A stretch of DNA of 7,582 nt from Methylobacteriaceae bacterium. Its GTDB lineage: Bacteria > Pseudomonadota > Alphaproteobacteria > Rhizobiales > Beijerinckiaceae. Shown here one piece after another: positions 5,775 to 7,582 of this stretch. Both the position numbers and the translations under genes were made by a program. Each line of letters begins with the position of its first letter. The first letter of the stretch is position 1. The stretch spans positions 1 through 7,582 of the forward strand of contig JAISTL010000263.1 in NCBI GenBank assembly GCA_031272615.1. The letters run 5' to 3'. Below the pieces are notes generated by a model. It saw only the letters and a program-made list of their open reading frames with translations, was not told where the DNA came from and made no database searches.

Positions 5775-6938
5775 ATGAGTAGAACAATTGCTTATGTCGG
5801 CCGCGGCAACGGCGGTATCGACGTTTTCGAGATCGGCGAGGGCAGCAAAACCATCACCCCGTTGAACAACGGCAGCGTCGGGACTCCCGGTTACGCCGGT
5901 TTTCTGGCGTATGCCAAGGGCACAAGAACCCTTTATGCCGTTGACGAGCGCAAGGATGCCGGCCGCAATGCGCCGAACCCCACTACCGTCATGGCGTTCA
6001 GAGTCGACCCGGAGACCGCGGCTCTGACCTTCCTCAACAAACAGCCCACCATCGGCTGTTCCTGCGCGTCCGTCTGCGTCGGTCCTGACGAAAAATATGT
6101 GTTCACCGCCAACCACGGCAAGTTCGATTTTGTCATCAAGGCGGTGGAAACGACCGACGGCAAGTGGACCAACCGGTTCGTCTATGATGACTCCACGGTT
6201 GTCCAGTATCCGGTGGCCGAAGACGGCTCGTTGGAGCCCGCGTGTGACTGCTTCGTCCTGACCGGCCACGGCCTGGACCCCAACAGCTCGCCTCAGGCGG
6301 GCGGCCACTCTCAGGCGAGTGCTCACGCCCACATCGCCATCGTCGACCCCTCCGGCAAGTTCCTGCTGGTGTGCGAGAAGGCGAGCGAGAAGGTCTATGT
6401 CTTCCGTTTGGGCAGCGACCGGCTGGTTCCGGTATCCATCTATCAGGCGCCTCTGGGCACCGGCCCGCGTCACTGCGCATTCGACCGGAACGGTCATATG
6501 TTCATGACCTCGGAATTTTCCTCCGAGATCTGGGGCTTCGATTTCAATGACGAAAGCGGCATCCTGACGTTCAACAACAAGCAATCGACCATCGCCCCCG
6601 GCTTCACCGGGCGCAATGAACTGGCGACCCTGCAGATTACTCCCGACGGGAAGATGGTTTTCGTCAACAACCGCGGCGAGGACACCATCGCCGGTTTCGG
6701 CATCGCCGCCGACGGCTCCCTGACCAAACTGTCCGCCACTCCCGTCGGCAAGTGTCCCGCCGACCCGAAGGACGCCGTTCGCGACCTTCAGCTCATGCCC
6801 GACGGCAAAGTGCTGCTGGTTCCCGTTCGTCCCGACGATGTCCTGCGCGCCTACGCGATCGGCGAAGACGGCACCTTGACCCCCATCACGGAGGCCCCGG
6901 TCTCCGACCCGGTCAACATATGCCTGGTGGAACTGTGA
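5775..6938 (+). CDS. YbhE/CMLE-type seven-bladed beta-propeller lactonase family protein
   Basis: This 387-aa protein has the usual length of the lactonase (6-phosphogluconolactonase YbhE / 3-carboxymuconate cyclase) family. Blade-like repeats end in phrases such as YVFRLGSD, WGFDFNDESGILT, IAGFGIAADGSLTKL and RAYAIGEDGTLTPI. Family hallmarks are present: SAHAHIAIVDPSGKFLLV (182-199), GTGPRH (228-233), TSEFSSEIWGF (245-255) and NNRGEDTIAGF (298-308). His184, Arg232, Glu247 and Arg300 match the His/Arg/Glu/Arg set proposed as the active site of the fungal muconate cyclase. An insertion around 115-145 and the Cys-rich GCSCASVC (94-101) are unusual. There is no signal peptide, so it is cytoplasmic. 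AAGGAG lies 8 nt before ATG 5775. Its place after a possible ring-cleavage or hydrolytic enzyme suggests opening or closing of a lactone in the same pathway rather than the pentose phosphate step; that is inference. Confidence 0.88.
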   Translation: MSRTIAYVGRGNGGIDVFEIGEGSKTITPLNNGSVGTPGYAGFLAYAKGTRTLYAVDERKDAGRNAPNPTTVMAFRVDPETAALTFLNKQPTIGCSCASVCVGPDEKYVFTANHGKFDFVIKAVETTDGKWTNRFVYDDSTVVQYPVAEDGSLEPACDCFVLTGHGLDPNSSPQAGGHSQASAHAHIAIVDPSGKFLLVCEKASEKVYVFRLGSDRLVPVSIYQAPLGTGPRHCAFDRNGHMFMTSEFSSEIWGFDFNDESGILTFNNKQSTIAPGFTGRNELATLQITPDGKMVFVNNRGEDTIAGFGIAADGSLTKLSATPVGKCPADPKDAVRDLQLMPDGKVLLVPVRPDDVLRAYAIGEDGTLTPITEAPVSDPVNICLVEL

Positions 6939-7396
6939 AACTGCCGCAGCGGCCGGGCGTGACGGACCGGGTCCTGTTCGAGTGCATCCAGGACTTTCTG
7001 GTATCCCATGTCATCACGGTGGCGGGTACTCTGAAGGCGGGCGGCTTCACCACGGCAGGCGCGTTTTACCGGGAAGTGCTCCTTGCCTGGTGCGTCAACC
7101 TCGTGGTGGCCTGGCTCATTCCGGAAAGCCGCCTGGCCGGGTGGCTCTGCCGGCAAATCGGCGTGCAGGAGACGCCCGCTCCCCGATTCCTGCTGACGTT
7201 GGCGGTCATCGTCCTTATCAACGTCACCTGCATCCTCGCCTGCGTCCTGCTCTGGAAAGTCGGACCGACGCCCCTCTACCCCGTCATGTTCGGGAGGCTG
7301 TTTCCGACCCTGCTGCTCGCGGGCTATATCGGCGGATGCCTGCTGTTTCCCGTCACGGCGTGGTTGGTGAAACGCATTCTGAAGGAGACCGCCTGA
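6935..7396 (+). CDS. Four-helix integral membrane protein, DUF2798-like duplicated
   Basis: From GTG 6935 the protein is 153 aa, with predicted membrane segments at about 12-32, 45-66, 85-108 and 119-143 and a basic end (KRILKETA). The two halves look alike: a helix, then F-x-x-x-F-x-R/G-x-x-L...A, then a second helix ending P-x-x-x-x-W-L-x-x-x-I. This is the layout of two DUF2798-type two-helix units fused. GTG overlaps the lactonase stop as GTGA, the pattern of translational coupling, and GGTGGA is just upstream. ATG 6920 in the same frame (158 aa) is the main alternative; a still longer open frame reaching 6752 is Arg-rich shadow of the lactonase gene. Its job in the operon could be substrate entry or membrane anchoring, but nothing in the sequence shows a transported ligand. 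Confidence 0.75.
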   Translation: MKLPQRPGVTDRVLFECIQDFLVSHVITVAGTLKAGGFTTAGAFYREVLLAWCVNLVVAWLIPESRLAGWLCRQIGVQETPAPRFLLTLAVIVLINVTCILACVLLWKVGPTPLYPVMFGRLFPTLLLAGYIGGCLLFPVTAWLVKRILKETA

Positions 7397-7433
7397 CGGT
7401 GTTTCAAGGACGCGCTTCGCCCGGATATCAACA

Positions 7434-7460
7434 ACAGCCGGCCTGAAAGAGACCGGCTGT
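7434..7460 (-). terminator. Hairpin between the operon and purH, possible bidirectional terminator
   Basis: ACAGCCGG (7434-7441) and CCGGCTGT (7453-7460) form a perfect 8-bp stem around an 11-nt loop. It lies 32 nt downstream of the purH stop and 37 nt downstream of the operon's last stop, where two convergent transcripts meet. On the minus strand TGTTGATAT follows, a modest T-rich tail; the plus-strand side has none. It therefore suits purH best. Confidence 0.55.
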
Positions 7461-7492
7461 GAAACCTCCCCGATGCGGCGCGCCCGCCCCGC

Positions 7493-7582
7493 TCAATGCC
7501 GGAAGTGGCGGTATCCGGTGAACACCATGGCGATGTTGTGGGCGTCGGCGGCGGCGATGACCTCCTGGTCGCGCATGGAGCC
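7493..7582 (-). CDS. purH: PurH, bifunctional AICAR transformylase/IMP cyclohydrolase, C-terminal 29 residues
   Basis: Reading the minus strand gives GSMRDQEVIAAADAHNIAMV followed by FTGYRHFRH and TGA. The GS-x-RD-x-EVI-x-AAD...GIAM-x-FT-x-x-RHFRH ending is the highly conserved C-terminus of PurH, the enzyme of the last two steps of IMP synthesis. The gene continues past the right edge. It converges on the operon, so it is probably an unrelated chromosomal neighbour. Confidence 0.93.
   Translation of the reverse strand, partial: GSMRDQEVIAAADAHNIAMVFTGYRHFRH

Noticed and set aside
5493..6584. 363-codon open frame on the minus strand
   Set aside because: It lies antisense to the end of the M29-like gene and most of the lactonase gene, both of which have conserved motifs and ribosome sites. 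It is a GC-driven shadow.
6752..6934. Upstream extension of the four-helix membrane protein
   Set aside because: The extra residues are Arg/Ser/Pro-rich and overlap the lactonase gene in another frame. The GTGA overlap or ATG 6920 gives a sensible membrane protein.

Overview
The window looks like chromosomal DNA of a fairly GC-rich bacterium, probably Gram-negative. Signal-peptide proteins, a Sel1-repeat protein, consensus-like promoters and strong Shine-Dalgarno sites all fit. I cannot name the genus. The only conserved housekeeping gene is the last 29 codons of purH at the right edge, and it does not settle the lineage.

Left part (1-2915), all on the minus strand. Reading leftwards from 2915 there is a cytoplasmic Sel1/TPR-like repeat protein (1827-2915). 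Next is an exported-plus-membrane protein of unknown function with five predicted C-terminal membrane segments (437-1672). Last is the 5' end of a close paralogue of that protein, cut by the window edge (1-290). The two paralogues are a tandem duplication that includes their upstream DNA, with a shared 7-bp inverted repeat. Comparing them also fixes their start codons.

Middle (2916-3391). This is a gene-free stretch. It holds a 12-bp tandem repeat (about 12 copies, 3200-3343), a small GC hairpin and an AT-rich dyad. In one forward frame the 12-bp unit spells Val-Thr-Asp-Gln over and over, and may be the relic of a linker from a lost protein.

Right part (3392-7396), the most interesting piece. 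A MerR/BmrR-type regulator on the minus strand is divergent from a three-gene plus-strand operon. The operon encodes a 427-aa enzyme-like protein distantly resembling the M29 aminopeptidase / NicX (2,5-dihydroxypyridine dioxygenase) fold, a 387-aa seven-bladed beta-propeller lactonase of the YbhE/CMLE type, and a four-helix membrane protein that overlaps the lactonase gene by a GTGA junction. Between regulator and operon lies a textbook MerR control region: TTGACC, a 19-bp spacer and TATAAC facing the operon, with a perfect 15-bp palindrome in the spacer. The regulator's own TTGCAA-16 bp-TATAAT promoter overlaps it on the other strand. The simplest reading is an effector-induced catabolic or detoxification operon in which a metal enzyme and a lactonase/cyclase act in sequence. 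The substrate is unknown and the enzymatic roles are inference.

The operon ends against convergent purH, with an 8-bp-stem hairpin between them.
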